This document shows, piece after piece, positions 52,036-62,970 of a DNA stretch of 64,000 nt. How positions within the stretch are numbered: the stretch's first letter is position 1; every line of letters starts with the position of its first letter. The position numbers were made by a program, and so were the translations under genes. This DNA is from Salvia splendens (Eukaryota; Streptophyta; Magnoliopsida; Lamiales; Lamiaceae): the NCBI RefSeq assembly GCF_004379255.2, contig NC_056039.1:29525883-29589882 (forward strand). The letters run 5' to 3'. The notes below the pieces were generated by a model. That model saw only the letters and a list, made by a program, of their open reading frames with translations, was not told the origin of the DNA and did no database searches.

Positions 52036-52449
52036 GTTATGTATGTATACAGTGGCGGATCCAGGAAACTAAAAGTCAACAGGTGAAGTGAAATAAAACT
52101 TATCTCGAAATAATATTGTTGACACAAAACATTCCTTTGTAGTCTAATGATCCCAATTCGTATATACTTATGTAAGATCAGTTATTTAAGAATTGTATAA
52201 TAGGGATCGATAAGTGCATTTTTTGATTCTAAGTTTCAACTTACACTTATCTTTAAAAACTTCCATCTTTCGTGTTTCTAAATTTCAAATTACACTTATC
52301 TTTCAAAAAAAAATTCTCTTTCGTGGTATTTTAAAATAGGTCGAGAAACCGAAAATTTGGCGATAGATTTAGTCACATAACTGGAGCCCATGTGAACTAT
52401 ATCATCAAAGCATCAAAGAGAGCACAATTTATTTTCCCAAACTTGACCG
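52036..52449. other. 3' region with orphan hAT terminus
   Basis: ACAGTGGCGGATCCAGG at about 52051 is a typical plant hAT end, but no partner end was found before the gypsy element. It may be a truncated element. Confidence 0.45.
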
Positions 52450-52454
52450 TTTAT

Positions 52455-53141
52455 TGATGGATCCGCGAATTTTTGATGTGAGTAAATGCTGGTAGAGAAT
52501 AAAGACTATGACACAAAGAATTTACGTGGTTCGATTTACTGAAGTAAATCTACGTCCACGGGAAGAAGGGAGGGCAAGATTGTATTGCTTGATCTGGGAT
52601 TACAGCTTACAACACAGACTTGCTATATGATTTTATCTCTAGAGAGCTTAACCCTTTTCTATCTGATCTAAGTTCTATTTATACCTTGAACTAAGATCGT
52701 GGCTTGCATCACCACTAAGTCGTGGATGTCGTGTAGGTCATGGCCTAAGATCGTGGATGTAGTGTAGGTCATGGCCTACGATCGTGGCCTGAGTTGACAC
52801 CACGTGGTAGTGGGTGTGTTGGAAGTTGTGGAAATCCAGTATGGGTCCAATAACTCCTTGTTCGGTCGAATGCTGAGACCGAACTGCTCTGGTTGCCGAT
52901 CTGAGAGTAGAGCTTGATGCCGACCTGAGAGCAGAGCTTGATTGGTTGGCTTTTACCGAGCAGTAGGCTGAGGCCGAACTCTAGCTTGATGCCGACCTGA
53001 GAGCAGAGCTTGATTGGTTGGCTTTTACCGAGCTGTAGGCTGAGGCCGAACTCCTTGGTAATGCCGAACTCATACTCTTCCTTGGGCTTTGGGCTGATGG
53101 GCCGTCATTGCTGTTGGGCTTGTTTGGTACGCACCCCATCA
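52455..53141 (-). repeat. 3' LTR, gypsy copy 2
   Basis: 687 bp. U3 holds a direct duplication of about 67 bp (cttgatgccgacctgagagc ... ggctgaggccgaactc, 52917-53050). The TATA box is the complement of tatttata at 52677-52684. Preceded on the minus strand by CGGGGGGGGTAG. Confidence 0.95.
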
Positions 53142-53466
53142 CTACCCCCCCCGAAGGGCGAAGTGAATCACTTCGGCAAAGTGAGTCACTTCGGCATTCT
53201 GGATAAAGGCAAGGGGGAGGCTGATGTCAGGGGACGTGCCTCGCATTAAATGCGACAGTAAAATCCGGCCGTTGAATCCTGAAAAGGTGGGATTCGAAAC
53301 GGTGCGACGATTTTGAAATCTTCGCCGAATCTGATAAATACCTCCTTTCTTCATCATTGAAGCACTTTTGCGACTGCTTCTTCTGCACTCTCTCTTTTTT
53401 GCGAAAATTCTCTCTCCGCTTTCAAGAATTTCTTCGGACTTTCTTCACCTTCAAAAAGTAAGAAAA

Positions 53467-55261
53467 ATGTCTTCTTCTTCTTCTTCGGAGTCGGGTAGCG
53501 GTAGGAAAGGGGATAAGGGGTCTTCTAGTCGGAAGGAATCCGGGGAGAAGACCGTAGAGTATTTCCATAGTATTTTGAGTAAGGATACTGTGATATCCCT
53601 ACCCGAAAAATACTTTTTTCCTGGGGGGAAGGTGGTGGTACCTGACGGCGATCATAGGGCTGACTCCCCGCCGGAGGGTTACGCCACCGTGTACGAGGCC
53701 TGCTTAGAATGCGGGCTTCGTTTCCCCCTCCCTTCTGCCTTTATAGATTTACTAGATTTTTTTCAGCTTCCTTTAGGCCAGGTGACTCCGAACTCTTGGA
53801 GGCACTTGTCGGCCTTCGCTGCCGAACTCCGTAATTTAGGAAGGGATTTGTCTTTGAAGGCAATCCTTAAATTCTTTCAATTTAAGAGGAAGGGGTCTTG
53901 GTTTTACTTGATCCCTGTACAGCCCTTTAGGGCCTTTTGTAAAACGAAGTGGCCGAAGTGGCAAAACCGCTTCTTCTACTATGATAGGACCGCGGCTCCT
54001 AGTTTTCCCTGGAGAGGGCCGAAGTCCGTTATCCGTCATCCTCGGCCTGAACCGTTGGACGAGCTCGATGGCGAGCTCAACAAGATTCCCATAGTTAGGA
54101 AACAATACACGGAGTCTGAGCTCGTCAAGGGCGACGTCGTGTTCGACATCTCGTCTTCGGACGAAGAGGCCGAGGGTGAGGATTTCTCTTTATCTTTATG
54201 CTCTACTGCTTTAACGAAGAAAACTAAACTTGCTTTCTTGCTTTTTGGCAGTGTACATGCTGAACAAGGCTACCCGAAAATCTTCGGAGTCCAAGGAGCC
54301 GGAGAGGCCGAAAACCACCAGCTCGGCGTCTGATGCCGAGAGGACTCCGAAAAGGCAAAAAACCTCTTCGGATCCGAAGAAGCCGGAGTCGACTTCGGCA
54401 AAGGGGAAGGGGAAGGCCCAGAAGCCCCCGAGAGCGCCAGAGAAAGACGTGGTCTTGGCGCCTCCTTCGGAACATATCTGTGAGCCGTTTTTATGGCCCA
54501 CGGACTTCGCCGAGGTGAATTCTCTTCTTGATTTTCTGGCCTTGCTTTTTTCCTGTATTTTTGTGGCCCCTTTGTTGACTTTTTTCTTTATTCACTTTCA
54601 GAGGAACGATATGCTCTCCAAGCTCGTCGCCGTCGAACTCTCCAAAGCGTCCAATGACTATGCTGAGATGCAGAGGAAGTTGGCGGCTGCTTGTCATCGG
54701 GCCGAACAGGCTGAGGCTAACTTTGAGAAGGCCAGAGCTGCTAGGATTTCGGCCCAGGATGAAGCTCAGTTTGCCAAAAACCAGCTCGTCATCCAGCGAG
54801 AGCAGACGAAACGGAGGGATGCTGCTGCCGTGGTTGCCCAAGGGGAGGCTCTCCGTGTTTACACGGAGAAACTCTTTTTGAGCAGCCAGTTCTCGGCCTT
54901 TGTCGGTAGTCTGGTAAGGCTAATTACCGATAAGGGCGAGCAGGGGGTCGACGTCGTGCTGCCTCTGTATAGCCGAGAGATAGCGGCTCGGCTTCAGAAT
55001 CTGCCGCTCCTTGAGGAGCTCGCTTCATCTTCGGTCCTGCTTTCTGCAGACCGAGTCCGGAGTTGTCGAGCTGATCGGGACGAGAACCTGGAGGCTATCT
55101 TTGCCTCCGTGGGACCCGTTTCACCCGCTTCGACTTACCACGGAGAGGGTGAGGCCGAGCCGCTGGAGCTGGAGGCCGAAGTCGAGCGGGGCCGGGCATC
55201 CGGAGAAGGAGGCCGATCAGGAGGCGGAGGCGAGGCCGGCAGGATGCGAGGCCGAGGCTGA
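53467..55261 (+). CDS. antisense ORF 1 of gypsy copy 2: spliced gypsy-type transposon protein, altered tail
   Basis: Three exons, 53467-54175, 54252-54514 and 54602-55261, GT-AG introns of 76 and 87 bp, phases consistent, about 543 residues. Domains are as in copy 1: Ser-rich start, putative gypsy-type domain (about 35-230), basic Lys/Pro region, coiled coil. Near 55188 copy 2 reads gtcgagcggggccggg where copy 1 reads the equivalent of gtcgatcaggccggg. The net extra base shifts the frame and replaces the acidic Ala/Glu tail with a Gly/Arg-rich one, ending about 20 codons early. The coiled coil is unaffected. A TATA-like TGATAAATACC lies at about 53331-53341. Confidence 0.65.
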
Positions 55262-55527
55262 GGTAGCTCAGGAGAAAGAAGCTGAACCAGACCAAGGAGC
55301 CGGAGACGAAGCTGACGGAGTATGATTTCGTCTCCCTTCTCTTAGTCTAGTTTCTTCCTTGTAAAATGGCCTTGAAGCCCTCCTAGTGTAAAAAATTTTC
55401 CTTGTGAATGAAAAATTCTCTACACTTGTCTTCGTATAGCTTTTCGTACTCGCCTTTATTCCTGTTGTATTTTACTATCTGCTCGGTACAGCTGCCGAAC
55501 TAATATAGCTGCTTTGTACTCAAGGAG

Positions 55528-56316
55528 ATGGAGATACTTCACTGGAAACGGCTGTACTCTTCGGCTTTAGACGAAGCTGAGAAAAGAGCTATAGCCGATC
55601 AGACGAAGAATGACGAGCTTCTGGCTCGTTTAGTGAAGCTGAAGGCCGATAATAAGGACTTAGAGTCCGATAAGAAGGATCTGGAGGCCGAGCTGAATAC
55701 GACCATTGCTGAGAGGACTGCGTACGAGGATTACATCCGTGTGCGCGGGGGAGTGACCATATCAGATGTTCAGAGTCGAGTTGACGAACTGTGGGAGGAA
55801 TATCATGTACTCCGTAGGAACAATGTGCTGGAGAGCCCGGCTTGCCAACAAGTTGTGACATCACTGCGGCGTTGGGCTTCTCGGTACAACATTGTTCTTT
55901 CTCGGCGCCCCTCCATAGAAAGATTCCTTCGGCATATCGTGCCAAGAGATGCTCGCACTCCAGATCAAGCCTCTGGTTCCCTTGTTCAAAATCCTACTCC
56001 CAGTCAACAACGAACTCCGGAACAGCCGGAAACGTCAAGACGAGAACGGGCTCAGGAGCAACCGGAATCGTCAAGACAGGGACGGACTGAAATTCGCCGA
56101 GGAGTCGTGACTATGAGCGAGCAAGATCAGCAGATGCTTATTGCAGAGACTCTTCATCGCCGAGGTGTTAGGACTTCTCGGGCTCGGGGAAGAGGCGTTG
56201 GGTCGAGGATAGCATCTCGTCGACCTGCTTATTCTTCATCTGCTCGGAACAACCGAACTCGGCTTCCAGAGGATTTTGCAGATAGGTGGCTTAACTTCAG
56301 CAACCCTGGACAGTAG
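55528..56316 (+). CDS. antisense ORF 2 of gypsy copy 2: coiled-coil, RG-rich protein
   Basis: 262 residues, the same length as its homologue at 37168-37956 with a handful of substitutions (for instance KLKADNKDL for KLEADIKDL). Predicted coiled coil at about 15-110, then Gln/Pro/Arg-rich and Arg-Gly segments. It starts 266 bp after antisense ORF 1 ends, on the same strand. The frame is preserved in both copies despite indels in neighbouring non-coding sequence, hinting at selection. Function unknown. Confidence 0.65.
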   Translation: MEILHWKRLYSSALDEAEKRAIADQTKNDELLARLVKLKADNKDLESDKKDLEAELNTTIAERTAYEDYIRVRGGVTISDVQSRVDELWEEYHVLRRNNVLESPACQQVVTSLRRWASRYNIVLSRRPSIERFLRHIVPRDARTPDQASGSLVQNPTPSQQRTPEQPETSRRERAQEQPESSRQGRTEIRRGVVTMSEQDQQMLIAETLHRRGVRTSRARGRGVGSRIASRRPAYSSSARNNRTRLPEDFADRWLNFSNPGQ

Positions 56317-56459
56317 AATAGTCCTTTGTAATAGCGTAACGCCATTTCGTAGGGTAGCGGAGTTGTATGCCGAACAAGATTTGAAAAATGAAATTTTGTT
56401 TTCGCTTCTAACACTGTATTTACAGCTTAACGAAAAAATTTCATCGTACTTGTCCTCGG

Positions 56460-56850
56460 TCTTATGAAGTAAACTTCTTTGACCGGACTTGGTCCTTGGT
56501 CTTATGAAGTAAACTTCTTTGACCGGATTTGGTCCTTGGTCTGATGAAATAAACATCTTTGACCGGACTCGTCTTTGGTCTGATGAAATAAACATCTTTG
56601 ACCGGACTCGTCTTTGGTCTGATGAAATAAACATCTTTGACCGGACTCGTCTTTGGTCTGATGAAATAAACATCTTTGACCGGGCTCGTCTTTGGTCTGA
56701 TGAAATAAACATCTTTGACCGGACTCGTCTTTGGTCTGATGAACTAAACATCTTTGACCGGACTCGTCTTTGGTCTGATGAAATAAACATCTTTGACCGG
56801 ACTCGTCTTTGATCTGATGAGATAAACATCTTTGACCGGACTTGGTTTGT
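56460..56850. repeat. 39-bp tandem repeat, about 10 copies
   Basis: Units gtctgatgaaataaacatct plus ttgaccggactcgtctttg. The first two and the last carry variant bases (gtcttatgaag, acttggt), the same edge variants as the shorter array in copy 1, so expansion took place inside the array. Confidence 0.9.
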
Positions 56851-57488
56851 GTTCTAATTTGGCGATTTTTGTCGCCGGGATCGAACTTTCCCTTGTCCTA
56901 ATTCGGCGAGTTTTATCGCGTGGATCGGACTTTCCCAGTTAACCGAAGTGGTCTTATGCAGTAAACCTCTTTGACTAGACATGGTCGTCCCCGGTCTTAT
57001 GAGGCAAACTTCTTTGACCGAACTTGGTCGTCCTAATTCGGCGAGGTTTATCGCGTGGATCGGACTTTCCCTTATTGCAGTTCGTTTCAGACGAAGTGCT
57101 TATTAAGCTGAATTGTGGTCTTGTATCCTCCTTGGAAGCTTGGACTCACAATCGTTGGCTTATTGCAGTTCGTTTCAGACGGACTGCTTGTTAAGCTGAA
57201 TTGTGGTCTTATATCCTCCTTAGAAGCTTGGACTCACAATAGTCTTTAATAATCGATCTAAAAAGGGGATCAGTCTTTAAAGAACGATATACCTTGGTAC
57301 CATTTGTAAGAGACGACAAGCACATAGAGACAAAACACATAGAGAAAAAATGAAAAAGACGAAGGAAAAAAACTTTAAACCCTTTTATAAAACGACAAGT
57401 AAAAGGTACAAGTAAAAAACAAACAAATAAAAACATGTACCCCTATGACCGGACTAGACACAAGACAGACTGACCGGACTTTTGTCTC
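56851..57488. other. non-coding spacer of gypsy copy 2
   Basis: Matches 36203-36850 of copy 1 in reverse, including the duplicated block around cagttcgtttcagacg (57075-57240). No gene. Confidence 0.6.
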
Positions 57489-60400
57489 TTACAAGTGGAA
57501 CTTCTTGAGGTTGGAGACGTGCCATGTTCGGGGTACTTGTTCTCCTGACATGTGAGTCAATTTATAAGACCCTTTGCCGAGGACTTCTGACACCCGATAT
57601 GGACCCTCCCATGTGGGTTCGAGTTTGCCCAGCTTTTCTGCTCGGCTTACTTCGTTGTTTCTCAAGACGAGATCTCCCACTTGAAATTGAAGCTTTTTCA
57701 CCCTTTGGTTATAATACCGGGCTACTTGCTCCTTATACTTGGCTGCTTTTATGCACGCCAATTCTCTTCTTTCTTCGGCGAGATCTAGTTCTGCTCTCAG
57801 TCCGTCGTCATTCATTTCTGAGGAAAAATTTAGAGTTCGGGGACTGGGTACGCCGATCTCCACCGGAATTACGGCTTCAGTGCCGTACACCAGACTATAC
57901 GGAGTTTCACCGTTGGAGGTTTTGGGTGTAGTTCGGTAGGACCATAGGACTTGAGGGAGATTTTCTACCCATTGTCCTTTGGCTTGTTCTAACCGAGCTT
58001 TTAACCCTTTCACCAGAATCCGGTTCGTTACTTCCGTTTGTCCGTTTGCTTGGGGATGGGAGACCGAAGTGAACCGCTGTTGAATGTTCAGCTCTTGGCA
58101 CCAATTCTTGAACGTCTTGTCGGTGAACTGAGTCCCATTATCCGAGATGAGGATGTGGGGTATGCCAAATCGGCACACTATGTTCTTCCAGACGAAGTCC
58201 AATGCCTTTGAGCTCGTTATCGTAGCTAATGGTTCAGCTTCCACCCACTTCGTGAAGTAGTCCACGGCAACGATAAGGAATTTCATTTGCCGAGGAGCTT
58301 GAGGAAGTGGTCCCACTATGTCTATGCCCCATTGCATGAAAGGCCAAGGGCTTTGCATAGTGTATAGATCGGTCTGCGGCATCCTTGGGACATTTGCATG
58401 AATTTGGCACTTCGTACACTTCTTGACGAGCTGCACTGCCTCTTGTACCATGGTTGGCCAATAATATCCCCATCTCAGAACTTTTTTAGCTAAAGCTCTG
58501 GCTCCGATGTGGCTACCGCACGATCCTTCATGAACTTCTCTGAGGATGTAGTCCGTCTCTTCTGGTCCTACGCACCGCAATAACGGCTGGAGGTAAGACT
58601 TTCTAAAGAGGACTCCTTCATGAAGTTCGTACCGAAGTGCTCGGCACGTGATCTTCCGAGCTTCTCTCTTATCCTCGGGCAATTGTCCTTGATTCAGATA
58701 CTGCAAGATCGGCGTCATCCAGTTCGGCGAGCTGGATACTGAATGTACCTCGGCTTCATCAATGCTTCGATGCATTAATTCTTCCGCCTTTGAGCTCGGA
58801 TCTGAGGCCAACTTACTTAAGGCATCTGCTCGGCTATTTTCCGCTCTGGGAATGCGGATTATCCGAAAATAGGAGAAACTTCGGCTGATGCTTTGCGCTT
58901 TGTCCAAATACTTCTTCATTCTCTCGTCACGAGCTTCACTTGTACCCAACATGTGATTTACTATGACTTGTGAATCACAATGGACTTTGAGAGATTTGAC
59001 GAGCAGACTTTGCGCTAACTGGAGTCCGGCCAGGAGGGCTTCGTACTCGGCTTCATTATTAGTAGTGGGGAATAGGAAACGAAGTGAGTAGGTTACCTCG
59101 TGTCCGTCGGGAGCGACAAGTAAAATACCAGCTCCACTTCCCATCTTGTTTGAAGCTCCATCTACGAATCCGCTCCAGCAGTCCGGCGGCTCTACTTCGG
59201 ATTCCAAGGGCAGTGCTAGTTCGGCATTGGCAGAATTCTTCTGTTCGGCAATAACAGGAATTGCTTGATCGAACTTTGCTTCTGCAAGAAAATCTGCCAA
59301 GGCTTGTCCCTTGATGGCTTTCCGAGGTAGATATTCAATTGTGTGCTCTCCCAACTCTATAGCCCACTTGGCGATTCTGCCTGATGCTTCTGGTTTGGTC
59401 AACACTTGCCGAAGTGGCAGATCAGTTAAGACGCATACCTTGTGAGCATAGAAGTATGGCCGCAGTCTCCTTGCTGCATTTACTAATGCCAGAGCAATCT
59501 TTTCCAGAGGTTGATACCTGGTTTCTGGACCTCTTAATGCTCGGCTTGTAAAATAGATGGGAAGCTGCTTTAGGCCTTCTTCTCGTACAAGCACCGCGCT
59601 GATGGTTTGATCCGATGCCGCTAAGTATAAGAATATTACTTCGGCTTCGGTTGGAGCAGAGAGAATAGGAAGCTCGGCTAGGTAACTTTTGAGCTCGTCA
59701 AAGGCCTTTTTCTGCTCGGCTCCCCACTCGAACTTTGGTGCCTTTTTCAACACCTTGAAGAACGGCAGTTGCTTTTCGGCTGCTTGGGAAAGGAATCGAT
59801 TCAGTGCGGCTAGACATCCGGTTAGCCTTTGCACGTCATGTATGGACTTCGGCATTGCCATGTTCTGAACGACTTGAACTTTTGAGGGGTTTGCCTTGAG
59901 TCCGTCCTTTGAAACCCAACAACCCAGAAACTTTCCCGAATCTACCAAAAAGGTACACTTTTGGGGATTAAGTTTGAGGTTGGCTTTCTTGAGCACGTTG
60001 AGAGTGGACTTGAGGTTGTGCTCGTACTCCGAAGCGCTTTTGCTTTTGACGACTATATCGTCAACATACACTTCGACCTCCTTTCCAATCAGGTGCCGAA
60101 AAAGCTTGTCTACCATCCTTTGATAAGTGGCTCCGGCATTCTTTAAACCGAATGGCATCTTTTTAAAAGCGAAAATGCCGAAATCAGTAATGAAGGCCGT
60201 TTTTGAAGCGTCAATCTCATCCATTAAGACTTGGTGGTAGCCTTTGTACAAATCAAGAAAACAGAAAATTTCGAAGCCGATCAAAGCTTCTACTTTTTTA
60301 TCTATGTTCGGAAGGGGATAGCAATCTTTGGGACAGTGCTTATTTAGATCGGTGAAATCTATGCACATCCGCCATCCTCCTTCCTTTTTCTTGATCATGA

Positions 60401-60752
60401 CAGGATTGGCCACCCACGAAGGATACTTCACTTCGAATAACACATCCGCTCTCAGTAATTGGCGGACTTCGTCATGGATGACTTGATTTCTTTCTGCCGC
60501 AAAGAGTCTTTGCTTCTGTTTTATAGGCCGGACCGAAGGATCAATATTTAAACGATGAGTGATTACCTCGGGGGGCACTCCGGTCATGTCCAACGGAGAC
60601 CATGCAAAGACGTCTTTGTACTCCTTGAGGAGCTGGATGGTTTTTTCCCGAAGTAGAGGCGTTCCCGCGAAGCCGATCTTAACCGTTCTGGATGGATCGT
60701 CTTCGTACAGCTGAACTGTCATCGAATTCGGCTCCGGTATGACTTCGGTCAT
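57489..60752 (-). CDS. Pol: RT, RNase H, second RNase H, integrase (gypsy copy 2)
   Basis: An intact 1087-residue frame with the same domain order as 32939-36202. All catalytic motifs are present: RT YVDD, RNase H FVDGAS / EAEYEAL / CDSQ / RADALSK, integrase HHCC, WGIDIVGP, ISDNGTQF and ANGQTEVTN. About a dozen residues differ from copy 1 (for example LLRADV, FAFKKMPF, YLAELPIL, FDQAIPV), none at a catalytic position. RADALSK here is the usual form; copy 1 has RADILSK. Confidence 0.95.
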   Translation of the reverse strand: MTEVIPEPNSMTVQLYEDDPSRTVKIGFAGTPLLREKTIQLLKEYKDVFAWSPLDMTGVPPEVITHRLNIDPSVRPIKQKQRLFAAERNQVIHDEVRQLLRADVLFEVKYPSWVANPVMIKKKEGGWRMCIDFTDLNKHCPKDCYPLPNIDKKVEALIGFEIFCFLDLYKGYHQVLMDEIDASKTAFITDFGIFAFKKMPFGLKNAGATYQRMVDKLFRHLIGKEVEVYVDDIVVKSKSASEYEHNLKSTLNVLKKANLKLNPQKCTFLVDSGKFLGCWVSKDGLKANPSKVQVVQNMAMPKSIHDVQRLTGCLAALNRFLSQAAEKQLPFFKVLKKAPKFEWGAEQKKAFDELKSYLAELPILSAPTEAEVIFLYLAASDQTISAVLVREEGLKQLPIYFTSRALRGPETRYQPLEKIALALVNAARRLRPYFYAHKVCVLTDLPLRQVLTKPEASGRIAKWAIELGEHTIEYLPRKAIKGQALADFLAEAKFDQAIPVIAEQKNSANAELALPLESEVEPPDCWSGFVDGASNKMGSGAGILLVAPDGHEVTYSLRFLFPTTNNEAEYEALLAGLQLAQSLLVKSLKVHCDSQVIVNHMLGTSEARDERMKKYLDKAQSISRSFSYFRIIRIPRAENSRADALSKLASDPSSKAEELMHRSIDEAEVHSVSSSPNWMTPILQYLNQGQLPEDKREARKITCRALRYELHEGVLFRKSYLQPLLRCVGPEETDYILREVHEGSCGSHIGARALAKKVLRWGYYWPTMVQEAVQLVKKCTKCQIHANVPRMPQTDLYTMQSPWPFMQWGIDIVGPLPQAPRQMKFLIVAVDYFTKWVEAEPLATITSSKALDFVWKNIVCRFGIPHILISDNGTQFTDKTFKNWCQELNIQQRFTSVSHPQANGQTEVTNRILVKGLKARLEQAKGQWVENLPQVLWSYRTTPKTSNGETPYSLVYGTEAVIPVEIGVPSPRTLNFSSEMNDDGLRAELDLAEERRELACIKAAKYKEQVARYYNQRVKKLQFQVGDLVLRNNEVSRAEKLGKLEPTWEGPYRVSEVLGKGSYKLTHMSGEQVPRTWHVSNLKKFHL

Positions 60753-60779
60753 TGCCTCTGACTCCGGCTGCTGTGATTG

Positions 60780-62894
60780 CTATGCTTGGTGGTGCCGATC
60801 TGAATGCTCGGCACTTCTAAGCGCAATTTGCAGACATTCCTTTGCTCTCTTTTGGTCACATCGGATGACCGCTATCCCTCCTTTAGTAGGGATCTTGATG
60901 GTGAGGTGATAAGTGGAGCAAATGGCCCGAACTGTGTTGAGCCAGTCTCTTCCCAGGATGACGTTGTACGGGGACCGAGCTTTCACCACGAAAAACTCAA
61001 TCATCGTACTGGAGCTAGTAGGCGCTTTCCCCACCGTGATCGGAAGGCTGATAATACCTTCAGGGCGGGTGTCCTCCTGGGCGAAGCTCTTCAGGGGAAG
61101 CGGAGCCGGACTGAGCCGAGCTGGGTCCACTTCTAGTTTGTCGAAGCACTCTTTAAAAAGAATGCTGACTGACGCTCCTGTATCCACAAACACCCTGTGG
61201 ATCAGTTTGTTTGCCACTCCGGCTTGGATGACAATGGCGTCTTGGTGAGGAGAGATGGCCGGGACGGGATCAGCAGCCGAGAACGTAATCACTTCGTCCT
61301 GCTTCAGCCTTTTATGCGTTGGCTCCTCTCGATTGGAGCCTCTGCGTTCTGACTTCAGGGACGACTTGGTCTTCCCGGCAGGGAGAGCGTCAATAGTCAG
61401 GATTACTCCATCATATTGCGGCTCGTCATCGTCTTCGGGATCCGGCTGCCTTTTCGGATCCTGAGGAGCGCAGTTCGCACCTCTCTGCTTCTTATTCTTC
61501 TTTGACTGCTTGCTTTGGTATTTCTTCAATGTCCCTGCCCTCACAAGAACATCGATACCTGCAGCCAAGTTTCTGCACTCCTCGGTATCGTGACCGTGGT
61601 CTTGATGGTAGGAGCAGTAGTTATCCTGGGGTCGGCGCGCGGCTGATTTCGTCATCCGCTTTGGCTTTTCGAACAGGTCAGAGTGCAGTTCGAAAATTTC
61701 CGCTCTCGGCTTGTTCAGCGGTACGAACTGAGCGGGCGGCTTCTCGGGATTGAGACGGGGGCCCAATCTGTCTTGCACCGGAGTCCTTTGAATCCTTTCA
61801 AAAGGAGTTCGGCGAGGATGTCCCTGATCGCCAAAAGGAGTTCGGCGAGGATGTCCCTGATCGCTATGATCGGGCTTCCTCCTGTCTCCTCGGGACGATG
61901 AGCTGTCTAACGACCGTTTGCGACGGTCTGCCTCATCGGCCCGGGAGTACTGGTCCGCAATGTCCCACATTTCCTGAGCTGTCTGCGGACCGCACTCAAC
62001 GAGCTTCCTGTAGAGAGCTCCGGGCAGGATTCCATTTTGGAATGCCGAGATGACAAGCAGATCGTTGAGATCGTCTACTTGCAAGCATTCCTTGTGGAAT
62101 CTTGTCATAAAGTCGCTGATTTTTTCGTCGCGACCTTGACGAATGGAAAGCAGCTGAGCCGAAGTGATTCGGGCTTCCGCTTTCTGAAAGAACCTCCTGT
62201 GGAAGGCATCCATTAGATCTCGGTAAGATCTGATGCTGCCCTGGGGGAGGCTATCGAACCACCTTCTCGCGTTCCCGATGAGCAGCTCGGGAAACAGCTT
62301 GCACATGTGGACCTCGTTGAGACCCTGGTTCGCCATGTTATATTGATAGCGCCCCAAGAAATCGTGAGGGTCCACGAGCCCGTCGTAAGTCATCGACGGA
62401 GTTCGGTAGTTCTGTGGTAGGGGAGTTCGGGTGATGTCGTCCGAGAACGGAGTCTTCAGTGCTCCGTACACGGCGAATCCGATATCTCGTCGGTATGGAG
62501 GAGATTGAGTTCTCCTGTGATTCCGGTACCGGGGAGGAACAGGAATATGTCGGGGTTGAGGATCCTTCTTCCTGGAAGACACGGCACTACTGCGGTAGTG
62601 ACTTTCATGTCTGGATGAGGAAGGAGAATCCTCCGTTTTCGTCTTCGGCTCTTGGCTCTTTTGCAGGAAGGCTAAGAACTCATCCTGCTTCTCAGCCAAG
62701 AACAGCTTGACAGCCTCATTCAAATCAGGCTGCTGGGAAGACTCAGTGGGACGATTTTTGGAGCGGCCTGTTCCTTCGCCATGAGAACTGGTGGTGGATT
62801 TATCCCTAGGCTGTTTTCCAGACCTATGGGATGGATTGGCTTCCTCCTGGTTCTCACGGGCAGGAATACGGGTACTCTGCGATCTGGTATGCAT
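60780..62894 (-). CDS. Gag-protease, gypsy copy 2
   Basis: An intact 704-residue frame. Domains as in copy 1: capsid-like region, knuckle CSYHQDHGHDTEEC, protease VDTGASVSILF. It is 10 residues longer overall because a 33-bp unit encoding DQGHPRRTPF(G) is tandemly duplicated at about 61795-61862, partly offset by a small gap in the Ser/Lys-rich N-terminal part. The stop lies 27 bp before the pol ATG, the same gap as in copy 1. Confidence 0.92.
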   Translation of the reverse strand: MHTRSQSTRIPARENQEEANPSHRSGKQPRDKSTTSSHGEGTGRSKNRPTESSQQPDLNEAVKLFLAEKQDEFLAFLQKSQEPKTKTEDSPSSSRHESHYRSSAVSSRKKDPQPRHIPVPPRYRNHRRTQSPPYRRDIGFAVYGALKTPFSDDITRTPLPQNYRTPSMTYDGLVDPHDFLGRYQYNMANQGLNEVHMCKLFPELLIGNARRWFDSLPQGSIRSYRDLMDAFHRRFFQKAEARITSAQLLSIRQGRDEKISDFMTRFHKECLQVDDLNDLLVISAFQNGILPGALYRKLVECGPQTAQEMWDIADQYSRADEADRRKRSLDSSSSRGDRRKPDHSDQGHPRRTPFGDQGHPRRTPFERIQRTPVQDRLGPRLNPEKPPAQFVPLNKPRAEIFELHSDLFEKPKRMTKSAARRPQDNYCSYHQDHGHDTEECRNLAAGIDVLVRAGTLKKYQSKQSKKNKKQRGANCAPQDPKRQPDPEDDDEPQYDGVILTIDALPAGKTKSSLKSERRGSNREEPTHKRLKQDEVITFSAADPVPAISPHQDAIVIQAGVANKLIHRVFVDTGASVSILFKECFDKLEVDPARLSPAPLPLKSFAQEDTRPEGIISLPITVGKAPTSSSTMIEFFVVKARSPYNVILGRDWLNTVRAICSTYHLTIKIPTKGGIAVIRCDQKRAKECLQIALRSAEHSDRHHQA

Positions 62895-62951
62895 TTTTTG
62901 GGTGGAAAAAATGGATCAAAAATTCGCTTTATCACAAATTTTGTTCTCTGT

Positions 62952-62969
62952 TTCCCACAGACGGCGCCA
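62952..62969 (-). promoter_or_regulatory. primer-binding site, gypsy copy 2
   Basis: On the minus strand TGGCGCCGTCTGTGGGAA begins one base after the 5' LTR, the same as copy 1. Confidence 0.8.
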
Positions 62970-62970
62970 G

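Noticed and set aside
51564..52127. 187-codon minus-strand frame opposite the RNase H-like gene
   Set aside because: No recognisable domain, whereas the plus strand has all RNase H catalytic residues.
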